Part shown: one piece after another, positions 8,256 through 16,233 of the stretch
Layout: every line of letters starts with the position of its first letter
Numbering within the stretch: position 1 is the stretch's first letter
NCBI GenBank assembly: GCA_031397815.1
Contig: JANNMJ010000166.1
Location: 1-34,394, forward strand
Source of the DNA: JANNMJ01 sp031397815
GTDB taxonomy: Bacteria; Bacteroidota; Bacteroidia; Cytophagales; Hymenobacteraceae
Length of the DNA: 34,394 bases
Direction: 5' to 3'
Notes under the pieces: model-generated
Databases searched by the model: none
What the model saw: only the letters and a program-made list of their open reading frames with translations
Told to the model about the DNA's origin: nothing
Made by a program: the position numbers and the translations under genes

Positions 8256-9284
8256 ATGAAAAAACTCGTTTCCTTGTCACTCTTCGCACTTTCTGCCGGT
8301 TTGCTGGGAGCGTGCGGTGGCTTTGGCCACGGGCCGCAAGGCGACCTGACGGGGGTCGAGGACCGTCCAGTGTACAACCCTCAAGCCGTTCCCTACGGGA
8401 TGGTGCCCTGCCCGGGCGGCACGTTCCATATGGGACAAACCGATGAGGATATCGCAGCGTCGATGACCAACATGAACAAGCAGGTCACGATCGGCGGGTT
8501 CTACATGGACGAGACGGAAATCACGAACAATGAGTACCGTCAGTTCATGGACGTTATCCGCCAAGACTCTATGGACGTCTTGGGGCAGGAATACGTGATG
8601 ACGGAGCTTTACCCGGATACCACGGTGTGGGTGCGTGACTTCACGTACCACATGGGTGATCCGATGATGGAGTACTACTACACCCACCCTGCATTCGACG
8701 ATTACCCCGTCGTTGGCGTGGATTGGTTTGCGGCGCAATACTTCTGCAAGTGGCGCACGAAATTTAAGAATCAGTTCCAGACGGATAACGAGCTGGCCCC
8801 ATTGCCAAACTTCCGCTTGCCTTCCGAGGCGGAGTGGGAATACGCCGCCCGTGGTGGCCGCGATCTGGCAACGTACCCTTGGGGTGGCCCTTACCTGCGG
8901 AACACCAAAGGCTGCATGCTGGCTAACTTTAAGCCCGGCCGCGGCGATTATTACAGCGACGGCTTCTCTTACACAGCCCCTGTAGGTGCTTTCTTTCCGA
9001 ACGACTTTGGCCTGTATGATATGGCCGGTAACGTGTCGGAGTGGTGCGAAGATGCTTACTACGAAGCATCCGTACCCGTGGTCTGGGACTTGAACCCGAC
9101 CTACTTCAACGATAACGAGCCGCGCAAAATCGTGCGTGGAGGCTCTTGGAAGGACATTCCGTACTTCTTGGAGACCGGGACGCGCAACTTTGAGTATCAG
9201 GATTCGGCCCGCTCTTATATCGGGTTCCGTTGCGCGATGATCTACTTGGGCCGCTCCTCCGGCTCGGAGTTTGGCGGTCAATAA
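8256..9284 (+). CDS. gldK: T9SS ring lipoprotein GldK/PorK
   Basis: A 342-residue lipoprotein. The signal peptide ends in the lipobox LGAC, with the lipidated cysteine at residue 20. The mature protein is a formylglycine-generating-enzyme-like (FGE/SUMF1) domain: VPCPGGTFHMGQTDED near the start, FYMDETEITNNEYRQFMD, FRLPSEAEWEYAARGG, YDMAGNVSEWCEDAYY, IVRGGSWKD and YIGFRCAM at the end. In T9SS, GldK/PorK forms a large outer-membrane-associated periplasmic ring with GldN/PorN; the FGE fold is structural there. The open frame extends to 8190, but the lipoprotein signal and the promoter motif ending at 8190 fix the ATG at 8256. An A-rich run directly precedes the start, as is usual in Bacteroidota. 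Confidence 0.97.
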   Translation: MKKLVSLSLFALSAGLLGACGGFGHGPQGDLTGVEDRPVYNPQAVPYGMVPCPGGTFHMGQTDEDIAASMTNMNKQVTIGGFYMDETEITNNEYRQFMDVIRQDSMDVLGQEYVMTELYPDTTVWVRDFTYHMGDPMMEYYYTHPAFDDYPVVGVDWFAAQYFCKWRTKFKNQFQTDNELAPLPNFRLPSEAEWEYAARGGRDLATYPWGGPYLRNTKGCMLANFKPGRGDYYSDGFSYTAPVGAFFPNDFGLYDMAGNVSEWCEDAYYEASVPVVWDLNPTYFNDNEPRKIVRGGSWKDIPYFLETGTRNFEYQDSARSYIGFRCAMIYLGRSSGSEFGGQ

Positions 9285-9316
9285 GCCGAAAATTTGCGAA
9301 TTCTTGAAGGGTTCGC

Positions 9317-9350
9317 TTGCTTTTCTGACAGATTTTTCTTGCTAACTTTG
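9317..9350 (+). promoter_or_regulatory. Promoter-like motif upstream of gldL
   Basis: TAACTTTG at 9343-9350 is an exact -7 match; TTG at 9317-9319 lies 23 bases upstream, at the far end of the accepted spacing. Transcription would start near 9355, within the hairpin at 9352-9377. Confidence 0.5.
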
Positions 9351-9351
9351 G

Positions 9352-9385
9352 GGGCGGCTGGACTTGTTCAGCCGTCCGCTTTTTT
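9352..9385 (+). terminator. Terminator-like hairpin between gldK and gldL
   Basis: The 5' arm gggcggctgga (9352-9362) and 3' arm ttcagccgtcc (9367-9377) form an 11-bp stem with two G-U pairs and a 4-base loop, followed after two bases by six T (9380-9385). It has the form of an intrinsic terminator. It lies 67 bases after the gldK stop and begins one base after the gldL -7 box, so it may end gldK transcripts, partly attenuate gldLMN, or form the 5' end of the gldL mRNA. The remaining leader to 9489 shows nothing clear. Confidence 0.75.
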
Positions 9386-9489
9386 CGTCCACTTCACGTT
9401 TCTTCGTTAAGGGTACCTAAGAACTACCCACAATTCTTCGTTTTTCGCTCCGTCTTCACTTTCACGAACCCCCCAACCCCTCAACGACA

Positions 9490-10284
9490 ATGGCCAAGAG
9501 AGAAAAGAGCTTGCTGAACGATGTGATCATGCCGAAAGTGTACGGCTTAGGTGCGGCCGTCGTGATCGTGGGTGCTCTGTTCAAAATCCAGCACTGGGAA
9601 GGTGCTGACTGGATGCTTATCATCGGATTGGGTACGGAGGCTGTCATCTTCGCACTGTCGGCTTTCCAGCCTGTTCCGCACGATCCACAATGGGAGCTGG
9701 TGTACCCGCAGCTGGCCGATGACTACAATGGTCCGGCAATCGGCGGTGGCGACGAAGGCAACGGCACGGGTCTGACCCGCAAGCTCGACGATATGCTGAA
9801 AGACGCTAACGTCACGCCTACCACCATCAACTCGTTGGGTGATGGCCTGCGCCGCTTGAGCGATTCGACCGAAAAGATGGCCGACCTCGGCGATGCTACG
9901 GTTGCAACGCAAGATTACACGACGAAAATCCGCACGGCGTCTTCTTCGCTGGAGCGCATCAACGAAGCTTATTCTTCGACGGTTGATGCGATCTCGCAAA
10001 TGGCGGCTGCTTCGGCTGATGCCCGTGAGTACCACGAGCAAGTGCAGAACATCACCAAGAACCTCGCTGCCCTCAACGCAGTGTATGAGATGGAGCTGTC
10101 GGATGCTAACAAGCACATGAGCTCGCTCAACAAGTTCTACGGTACGCTCAGCGTGGCTATGGAGAACATGGTCGACGCCAGCAAAGACACCGAGCAGTTC
10201 AAAACCGAAGTCAGCAAGCTCACGGGCAACCTGCACTCGCTGAACACGGTGTACGGCAACATGCTGAACGCAATGCGCGCTTAA
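9490..10284 (+). CDS. gldL: T9SS motor protein GldL/PorL
   Basis: A 264-residue inner-membrane protein. Two transmembrane helices lie near residues 16-33 and 40-60, joined by the short loop with KIQHWEGADW; the second helix carries a buried glutamate, E50 in GLGTEAVIFALSAF. In studied T9SS motors a conserved glutamate in this helix and charged residues in the first helix/loop are needed for proton-driven rotation of GldM within the GldL pentamer. The cytoplasmic region from about 65 on starts with a Gly-rich linker (AIGGGDEGNG) and continues as long helices probably forming coiled coils. The ATG at 9490 gives the conserved N-terminus. gldM follows after 67 bp. Confidence 0.97.
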   Translation: MAKREKSLLNDVIMPKVYGLGAAVVIVGALFKIQHWEGADWMLIIGLGTEAVIFALSAFQPVPHDPQWELVYPQLADDYNGPAIGGGDEGNGTGLTRKLDDMLKDANVTPTTINSLGDGLRRLSDSTEKMADLGDATVATQDYTTKIRTASSSLERINEAYSSTVDAISQMAAASADAREYHEQVQNITKNLAALNAVYEMELSDANKHMSSLNKFYGTLSVAMENMVDASKDTEQFKTEVSKLTGNLHSLNTVYGNMLNAMRA

Positions 10285-10351
10285 GCGCCGCGTTTTAGCT
10301 ACTGATAATTTGGGTTTCCCACAAACAATCGCTGCATAACTACGCTCTGAA

Positions 10352-11950
10352 ATGTCAGGAGGTAAGGAAACACCGCGGCAGAAGATGATCGGGATGATGT
10401 ACTTGGTGCTGACAGCTCTGCTGGCACTCCAGGTTAACTCAGCCATCCTGATGAAATTCCGCCTGCTCGACGACTCGATGATGCTCGCCAACGAAAAGAC
10501 GGCCGCGAGTACTCAAGCTCAAATCGATGACATGGAAAAGAAGGCTGGCGAGACGAAAATCGCTACCGACTTAAACCGTGTAAAAGTTGGTAAAGATGTA
10601 CAGGCGAAAGCTGATGCGCTCGTCGCTTACATCCGTACGCTGCGTGAGAATATCATCAAGCGTTCGGGAGGTATGGCGGAGGACAAAATCAACTACGCCA
10701 ACATCAACGCAGAAGACATCGTGGCGATGGAGATGATCGGCGCGGGCAACAACAAGAACCCTGGTAAAGCCAAGGAGTTGAAGACCAAGCTCGACGAATT
10801 CTCCAGCTACATCAAGACGTGGGTGCCGATGGCCCAGCCGATGGCTCTCGACGCGAAGGACGACCCAGTCGCGCGGATCGACGAGCACCAGAAGGGTAAA
10901 AACTTCGCCGAGCTGAACTTCGAGAACACGCCGATGGTAGCTGCTCTGGCCGTACTGTCGCAGCGCGAAAACACCGTTCGCCGGTACGAATCGGAAGCTT
11001 TGGCTGCTATCTCGGGTCAGCTCGGGAAGGAAATCATCAAGTTCGATGAAATCCACGCAGCCGTTAGCGCGGAGTCGAAAGTGGTTGCAGCAGGCACGAA
11101 GTACATCGCTGAGATGTACCTGACGGCTTCGTCGAAAACCATCACCCCGACGATGACGATGGATGGCCGTTCGATCCAAGTGAAGGATGGCAAAGGCAAA
11201 GTAGAGTTCACGGCGTCGCCGGGTGCTTACGACAAAGACGGTAACGCCAAGAAGACGTGGGCTGGTAAAATCACCATCAAGCGTAACGGCCGTGACTCTT
11301 CCTTCACCGTGAAGCAGGAGTACATCGTCGCTAAGCCGGTGGTGCAGGTGCAGTCGGCTTCGGTACAGGCGCTTTACCTGAACTGCGGCAACAAGCTGAA
11401 CATCCAGGTGCCGGCCCTCGGGTCGACCTACGAGCCAAGCTTCTCGGCTTCGGGTGCGCAAGTAATCCCGGGTGCTAAGAAGGGTGAAGTAACGCTGATC
11501 CCAAGCGCGAAAGAAGTTAACCTGAACGTTAGCTCCAACGGCAACAAGCTCAGCACCGAGAACTTCAAAGTGCGTCTGATCCCTAAGCCGGAAATCATGA
11601 TTCTCTCGGGCGGTCGTCCGATGGACCTCAAGAAAGGCTTGACGGCTCCTGGCCCACGCGAAATCTCGCTCGTTGCGAAGCCTGATGAAAGCTTCAAAAA
11701 CTTCTTGCCGGAAGATGCTCGTTACAGAATCACTTCGTTCGAAATCGCTTTGGTGCGTGGCCGCCGTCCGGTAGGCGCTCCCCAGACCGTGAATGGTAGC
11801 CAAATCAACCTCAACTCGTACGCCGCCCAAGCGCAAGCCGGTGACCGTTACATGGTAGAGGTGAAAGATGTGAAACGGATGAACTTCCGTAACCAGATCG
11901 AATCGGTGTCGGGTATCCAGAATACCTTGTTCAATATTCCGCTGAACTAA
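10352..11950 (+). CDS. gldM: T9SS motor/periplasmic shaft protein GldM/PorM
   Basis: A 532-residue protein with a short cytoplasmic N-terminus (SGGKETPRQKM), one transmembrane helix at about 12-34 (MIGMMYLVLTALLALQVNSA) and a long periplasmic part. The periplasmic part starts with a helical domain (to about 225) and continues as beta-rich domains, matching the D1-D4 layout of GldM/PorM. GldM is the rotor of the T9SS motor: its helix sits in the GldL pentamer and its periplasmic shaft reaches the GldK/GldN ring. Length fits the family (about 510-530). The stop at 11950 is 27 bp before the gldN start, suggesting translational or at least transcriptional coupling. Confidence 0.97.
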   Translation: MSGGKETPRQKMIGMMYLVLTALLALQVNSAILMKFRLLDDSMMLANEKTAASTQAQIDDMEKKAGETKIATDLNRVKVGKDVQAKADALVAYIRTLRENIIKRSGGMAEDKINYANINAEDIVAMEMIGAGNNKNPGKAKELKTKLDEFSSYIKTWVPMAQPMALDAKDDPVARIDEHQKGKNFAELNFENTPMVAALAVLSQRENTVRRYESEALAAISGQLGKEIIKFDEIHAAVSAESKVVAAGTKYIAEMYLTASSKTITPTMTMDGRSIQVKDGKGKVEFTASPGAYDKDGNAKKTWAGKITIKRNGRDSSFTVKQEYIVAKPVVQVQSASVQALYLNCGNKLNIQVPALGSTYEPSFSASGAQVIPGAKKGEVTLIPSAKEVNLNVSSNGNKLSTENFKVRLIPKPEIMILSGGRPMDLKKGLTAPGPREISLVAKPDESFKNFLPEDARYRITSFEIALVRGRRPVGAPQTVNGSQINLNSYAAQAQAGDRYMVEVKDVKRMNFRNQIESVSGIQNTLFNIPLN

Positions 11951-11977
11951 CTTTTCGTGCTGTTCCGTTTGCCTGTT

Positions 11978-12838
11978 ATGCGTATCGGTCTTCTTACTGG
12001 TGTTTGCGTAGCTGCCCTGTTGCAGCTTCCCGCCTTTGCTCAAGAACAATCCACGACGGCGGCGTCGTCACCCACGGTTCGGCCAATCCCGAACTCGGAC
12101 GTGATGTACCGCAAGACGATCTGGCGCGTGATTGATCTGCGTGAGAAGCAGAACAAGCCGATGTTCGCGGCAAATCACCAGATCACCAAGATTCTCATCG
12201 ACGCCGTAAAGCGTGGTGAGCTGCAGCCCTACAAATCAGACTCGTTGGCCGGCAATTTCACGCTGGAAGAATTCAACAAGAAGCTGATTATGCCGGATGC
12301 CGCTCCGACGCTTAGCGACGAAGAAAAGAAGCTCGGCTTTGAGGATGAGAGCGCGAGTGGCGGTGGCTGGGGTGATGATGCCGCCGCTGGTGGCGCTGCC
12401 AAACCAGCCGCAGCTACTGCTTACGAATACCTTCCAAAACAGCTCTACCAAATGGAGATCAAGGAAGATATGGTGTTCGATAAGAAGCGCTCGCGGATGT
12501 ACCACGAGATTCAATCGCTGTCGTTGATCATTCCGGCTGGTGAAACCGCCAAAGGGTATGACTTGCCGATTGCGACGTTCAAGTGGGCTGATCTGGTGAA
12601 GGTGTTCCGGAACAATCCGGAGTCGGCGATTTGGTTCAACGGTAGCAATACCGCTCAGCATAAGAACCTCGCCGATGCATTCGATCTTTGGATGTTCTCT
12701 TCGTACATCACCAAAGTGTCGAACCCGGATGACAAGCCGCTCTCCGATATCTACGGTGGTGAGCAGCAAGGCATCTTGGCCGCCCAGCAGGTAGCAGGCG
12801 AAATGATCGAGTACGAATACAACCTCTGGTCGTTCTAA
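11978..12838 (+). CDS. gldN: T9SS ring protein GldN/PorN
   Basis: A 286-residue periplasmic protein with a signal peptide (residues 1-21, ending AFA before QEQ). Conserved GldN features include VMYRKTIWRVIDLREKQNKP (42-61), PKQLYQMEIKEDMVFDKKRS (153-172) and the C-terminal NLWSF. It binds GldK/PorK to form the periplasmic ring at the outer membrane and contacts the GldM tip. Residues about 124-149 are a Gly/Ala/Asp-rich low-complexity linker (SASGGGWGDDAAAGGAAKP) that looks like a lineage-specific insertion. An in-frame GTG at 11957 is possible, but the ATG at 11978 gives a clean signal peptide. A strong terminator follows 20 bp after the stop, ending the T9SS cluster. Confidence 0.96.
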   Translation: MRIGLLTGVCVAALLQLPAFAQEQSTTAASSPTVRPIPNSDVMYRKTIWRVIDLREKQNKPMFAANHQITKILIDAVKRGELQPYKSDSLAGNFTLEEFNKKLIMPDAAPTLSDEEKKLGFEDESASGGGWGDDAAAGGAAKPAAATAYEYLPKQLYQMEIKEDMVFDKKRSRMYHEIQSLSLIIPAGETAKGYDLPIATFKWADLVKVFRNNPESAIWFNGSNTAQHKNLADAFDLWMFSSYITKVSNPDDKPLSDIYGGEQQGILAAQQVAGEMIEYEYNLWSF

Positions 12839-12857
12839 TCTTCGACCAAGGATTAAT

Positions 12858-12899
12858 AAAACGCCCCGTCAGCTTAGCTGACGGGGCGTTTTGCTTTTT
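12858..12899 (+). terminator. Intrinsic terminator after gldN
   Basis: A perfect 15-bp stem, aaaacgccccgtcag (12858-12872) with ctgacggggcgtttt (12878-12892), 5-base loop, then gctttttc. It can act in both directions because the stem has A and T tracts at its ends; it is placed to end the gldN transcript. Confidence 0.93.
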
Positions 12900-12976
12900 C
12901 GGGCTAACTGGGCTTGGTTGAGCGTGATGTGGTTTAGATAGATGCGGCAGATTATAGTCCGTGCGCTCTCTGGGCA

Positions 12977-13013
12977 TCCTCACCCCCAGCCCCTCTCCAA
13001 AGGGGGGAGCCTT
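12977..13013. repeat. Interspersed C-rich/G-rich palindromic repeat between gldN and uvrC
   Basis: The stretch reads cctcacccccagcccctctc, then caaaggggggagcctt. The pattern 'cctcacccccagcccctctcc' followed by a G-rich complement is, from memory, a common interspersed intergenic element in Bacteroidota genomes. It sits between convergent genes. Confidence 0.6.
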
Positions 13014-13051
13014 ATCGGGAAGGTACATCGACTCGGAAACCGAACAAGCAC

Positions 13052-14848
13052 TTACACTGCCGGGTGCTCGGCAAACCAAGCCAGCAGGATGCGGGCTTTT
13101 GAGGCGCCGACTTCTGTCGATAGCTCGCTTTCTGATAGCTCGCGGATTTTCTTGACGGATTTGTACTTCGAGAGAAGCTTATCGGCGGTGATGGGACCGA
13201 GGCCTTTGACGTCGGTTAGCTCGGTTTTGAGAGTGGCGGCGTCGCGGAGGCTGCGATGGAAGGTGATTCCGAAGCGGTGCGCTTCGTCGCGCATGCGTTG
13301 AATCAGCCGGAGAGTTTCGCTCCTTTTATCGATGTAAAGCGGGTGAGAATCGCCGGGGACGTAGATTTCTTCCAGTCGTTTGGCGATACCGATGATGGGC
13401 ATCCGGCCCCATAGGTTGAGGTCTTTGAGCGCTTTTACGGCCATTCCCAGCTGCCCTTTGCCGCCGTCGACGATGATGAGCTGCGGGAGTGGCGTGCCTT
13501 CGTCGATGAGGCGGCGGTAACGGCGGGTGACGATTTCGTACATCGAATCGAAATCGTTCGGCCCGACGACGGTCTTGATGTGGTAATGACGGTACTCTTT
13601 CTTGGCGGGCCGGGCGTTGCGGAACAGCACCATAGCCGCGACCGGGTTATCGCCCTGAAAATTTGAGTTATCGAAGCACTCAATGTGGCGCGGCAGCTCC
13701 GTGAGGCGTAGGTCGCGCTGCATCGTCTCCATAATCCGCACCTCATTCACGTCTTTCGAGCGCTCATTCATCGACTCTTTCTCTTTGCGGAGATAGAGCG
13801 CGTTCTTGAGCGCCAGATTCAGGAGCTTCTTCTTATCGCCAATCTGCGGCACGTGGACCGTCACGCCTTTCAGCGGCAATTCGAGGGCGACGTTGACGAG
13901 AATCTCCGGTGAATCGCTCTCAAACTCCTGCCGAAGCTCCAGCAGTAGCGAGGGCAGAATATCAGCGTCAGCTTCGTCGAGCTTTTTCTGGATTTCGAGC
14001 GATTTGGTCAGAATCACCGACCCGTTCATTACGCGCAGAAAATTCACGAACGCGAACTGCTCATTCGACGCGATGGCGGCGACGTCGATATTGGTGAGCG
14101 TTTGGGAAACGACGGTGGAGCGGGTCTGGAAATCGTCCAGCCGGTCGAGCTTGACTTTGAAGGCGTGCGCCTGCTCAAAGAGCTGCTGCTGGGCGGCGGC
14201 GCTCATCTGGTCGCGGAACCACGTGCGCGCCACCGTGAGGTTGCCGGCCAGCAGGTTGCGGATTTGAGTGATGTAGCTGCTGTAAGTGGCTTCATCTTCC
14301 AGGGCTTCGCACGGGCCTTTGCAATTGCCCAAGTGGTATTCCAAGCAGACTTTGTATTTACCGGCCGCCACGTTTTCGGGCGACAGATTATACGTGCACG
14401 TACGCAGCGGATATAGCGTCCGAATCAACTCCAAAACCGTGTTCATGGCGGTTACGCTGGCGTATGGGCCATAGTATCGGCTGCCGTCGGGTAGCTTCTG
14501 ACGGGTGGCCAGAAGCCGCGGGAAGCGCTCGTTGGTGAGGCAGAGGTAGGGGTACGACTTGCCGACTTTGAGCAGGATGTTGTACTTGGGCTGATGCTGC
14601 TTGATGAGATTGTTCTCCAGCAGGAAAGCATCCGATTCGGAATCGGTAATCTGAAACTCCAAGCGGCGGATATTGGCCACCAGCCGCTTCGTTTTGGTGT
14701 TGTGCTGGGTCGAACTATTGAAATACGACGACACGCGGTTGCGCAAATCAACGGCTTTGCCGACGTAGATAATCCGCTCGTCGGCGTCGAAATACTTATA
14801 AATGCCGGGCTGGTGGGGCAGTCGGGCAACCTGCTCTTTGAGCGTCAT
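13052..14848 (-). CDS. uvrC: Excinuclease ABC subunit C
   Basis: A 598-residue protein, typical length for UvrC. Domains in order: GIY-YIG nuclease (about 13-92; GIYKYFDADERIIYVGKA, then NRVSSYF), a Cys-containing region (YPLRTCTYNL, YHLGNCKGPC), UVR segment, RNase H-like second nuclease domain with ECFDNSNFQGDNPVAAMV and IIVDGGKGQLGMAVKAL, and C-terminal helix-hairpin-helix pair (VKGLGPITADKLLSKYKSVK, about 550-598). It makes the dual incisions 3' and 5' of UvrAB-marked DNA lesions in nucleotide excision repair. It lies downstream of ribD on the same strand with a 116-bp gap; the gap has a near-match -7 box (tcgctttg on minus, at 14879-14886). Confidence 0.97.
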   Translation of the reverse strand: MTLKEQVARLPHQPGIYKYFDADERIIYVGKAVDLRNRVSSYFNSSTQHNTKTKRLVANIRRLEFQITDSESDAFLLENNLIKQHQPKYNILLKVGKSYPYLCLTNERFPRLLATRQKLPDGSRYYGPYASVTAMNTVLELIRTLYPLRTCTYNLSPENVAAGKYKVCLEYHLGNCKGPCEALEDEATYSSYITQIRNLLAGNLTVARTWFRDQMSAAAQQQLFEQAHAFKVKLDRLDDFQTRSTVVSQTLTNIDVAAIASNEQFAFVNFLRVMNGSVILTKSLEIQKKLDEADADILPSLLLELRQEFESDSPEILVNVALELPLKGVTVHVPQIGDKKKLLNLALKNALYLRKEKESMNERSKDVNEVRIMETMQRDLRLTELPRHIECFDNSNFQGDNPVAAMVLFRNARPAKKEYRHYHIKTVVGPNDFDSMYEIVTRRYRRLIDEGTPLPQLIIVDGGKGQLGMAVKALKDLNLWGRMPIIGIAKRLEEIYVPGDSHPLYIDKRSETLRLIQRMRDEAHRFGITFHRSLRDAATLKTELTDVKGLGPITADKLLSKYKSVKKIRELSESELSTEVGASKARILLAWFAEHPAV

Positions 14849-14964
14849 AAATCAGGGTAGACGGTCGTCGTCGGGGGGCAAAGCGACGAGGGAAGGGAAG
14901 ACGGCGTGAGCCTGGGTTTATAACAACCGAAAAGGCTCAAAATTGGCTAACGAGCGGCACATTC

Positions 14965-16068
14965 TCAGGGTTTGGAGCCGCTATTTCTTCGGTAATAAGT
15001 AACGAAATCGGGGCCGATTTGCTCCGTGGCGTATGGAGCGAATTGCGCGGGGACGACGGGAGCCGGTACGCCGTCGGGCAGCTTCAAGTGCGGGTTGGTC
15101 AGAATCCGAAGCTCGTCAACAAAATCACTATCAAGAAAAGACGTAAGGACGGCGCTGCCGCCTTCCACTAACACGGATTGAATACTCCGGCGATGCAAAT
15201 CGTGGAGCAAAGCCGGGAGCGCCGTGGAGTCACCGGGCAGCTCGGTGAGCGTTACGTGCGGACTGGGAGTAGGCAGCGACGCTATAGCCTGATGCGAACC
15301 GTAAATCAGCACGGGAGCGCGCGCATCGGTCAGCAGCCGTAATGTGGGCGGAATAGCCTGCGCACCCGCCAAGACTACCTTGACAGGCGCCGGGCCGGGC
15401 CAATGGCGCGCATCGAGGCGCGGGTCGTCGGTGCGGGCGGTGGCGGCGCCGATGAGGATGGCGGCTTCCTCGGTGCGCCAACGGTGGACTAAGCGCCGCG
15501 TCAGCTCGCTGGTGATGGCGACGGGTTGCCGCGACGGGCCAGCGATATGACCATCGGCCGATTGCGCCCATTTCAAAACCACCCACGGGCGCTGATGCAT
15601 CTGATTCATCAGAAACCGCCGATTCTGCCAGCGCGCTTCATCTTCCAGCAACCCGATCCGCACGCGGCACCCCGCCGCTTCCAAGCGCGCGATTCCCTGA
15701 CCCGCCACGAGTGGATTAGGGTCAAGGGTGGCGACCACCACGTCGGTTGCGCCCCGGCGGATGAGCAAATCGGCGCACGGCGGGGTCTTGCCGTGGTGGG
15801 CGCACGGCTCCAGCGTCACGAACACCTGCAAGCCGGTCAGGCTCGCCTCTGGCGGTAGCGCCGCGATGGCGTTCACCTCTGCGTGCGGGCCGCCGTAACG
15901 CTGATGCCAGCCCTCGGCGCGGATGTGGTGGGTGGCGGCGTCGGTAATCACGCACCCGACCAGCGGATTCGGCCGGGTAGCCGTGCCGCCGAGCGCCGCC
16001 AATTCGAGCGCACGGCGCATCAACAGCGCTTCGGAATCAGAAAAAGCGGACGTAAGTGATGAAGTCAA
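14965..16068 (-). CDS. ribD: Bifunctional pyrimidine deaminase/reductase
   Basis: A 367-residue protein catalysing two successive steps of riboflavin synthesis: deamination of the diamino-pyrimidine ribosylamino phosphate, then NADPH-dependent reduction of the ribose. The deaminase domain has MRRALELA, RPNPLVGCVI, the zinc site HAEVNAI (62-68) and PCAHHGKTPPC (88-98). The reductase domain starts near 160 (RPWVVLKWAQSADGHIA) and includes VLVEGGSAVLTSFL. Start choice: the frame is open to a GTG at 16116, but a -7 box at 16092-16099 places transcription start near 16086, so the TTG at 16068 (MTSSLTSAFSDSEALL) is preferred; this is an inference. Divergent from prmC. Confidence 0.95.
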   Translation of the reverse strand: MTSSLTSAFSDSEALLMRRALELAALGGTATRPNPLVGCVITDAATHHIRAEGWHQRYGGPHAEVNAIAALPPEASLTGLQVFVTLEPCAHHGKTPPCADLLIRRGATDVVVATLDPNPLVAGQGIARLEAAGCRVRIGLLEDEARWQNRRFLMNQMHQRPWVVLKWAQSADGHIAGPSRQPVAITSELTRRLVHRWRTEEAAILIGAATARTDDPRLDARHWPGPAPVKVVLAGAQAIPPTLRLLTDARAPVLIYGSHQAIASLPTPSPHVTLTELPGDSTALPALLHDLHRRSIQSVLVEGGSAVLTSFLDSDFVDELRILTNPHLKLPDGVPAPVVPAQFAPYATEQIGPDFVTYYRRNSGSKP

Positions 16069-16091
16069 AGGAAAGCAATGAGGCCGAACGA

Positions 16092-16099
16092 CAAACGTA
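16092..16099 (-). promoter_or_regulatory. Bacteroidota -7 box for ribD
   Basis: TACGTTTG on the minus strand, exact match to TAnnTTTG. It lies inside the longest open frame of ribD and therefore argues for the downstream TTG start at 16068. No convincing -33 element. Confidence 0.5.
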
Positions 16100-16233
16100 G
16101 ATAAGGACACCCGCACCAGCCGCCGCGCCTCGGCGTAAAGGCAGCGCTGATGCGTGATGGGGAAGGTAGAGTATTGAAATAAGGTTTTGATGCGGGCCGA
16201 GTTTCGGTTTTTATCCCGTAGTTCGCGTTCCTA

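Noticed and set aside
8277..9281. Open frame of 334 codons on minus opposite gldK
   Set aside because: Complete overlap with gldK and no recognisable protein features.
10571..12049. Long open frame of 492 codons on the minus strand opposite gldM
   Set aside because: It is antisense to an unmistakable gldM; its product is Arg/His/Val-rich without motifs, a usual shadow in GC-rich DNA.
14907..14939. Hairpin tgagcc/ggctca between ribD and uvrC as a terminator
   Set aside because: Only a 6-bp stem with a large loop and no T-run; too weak to list as a feature.
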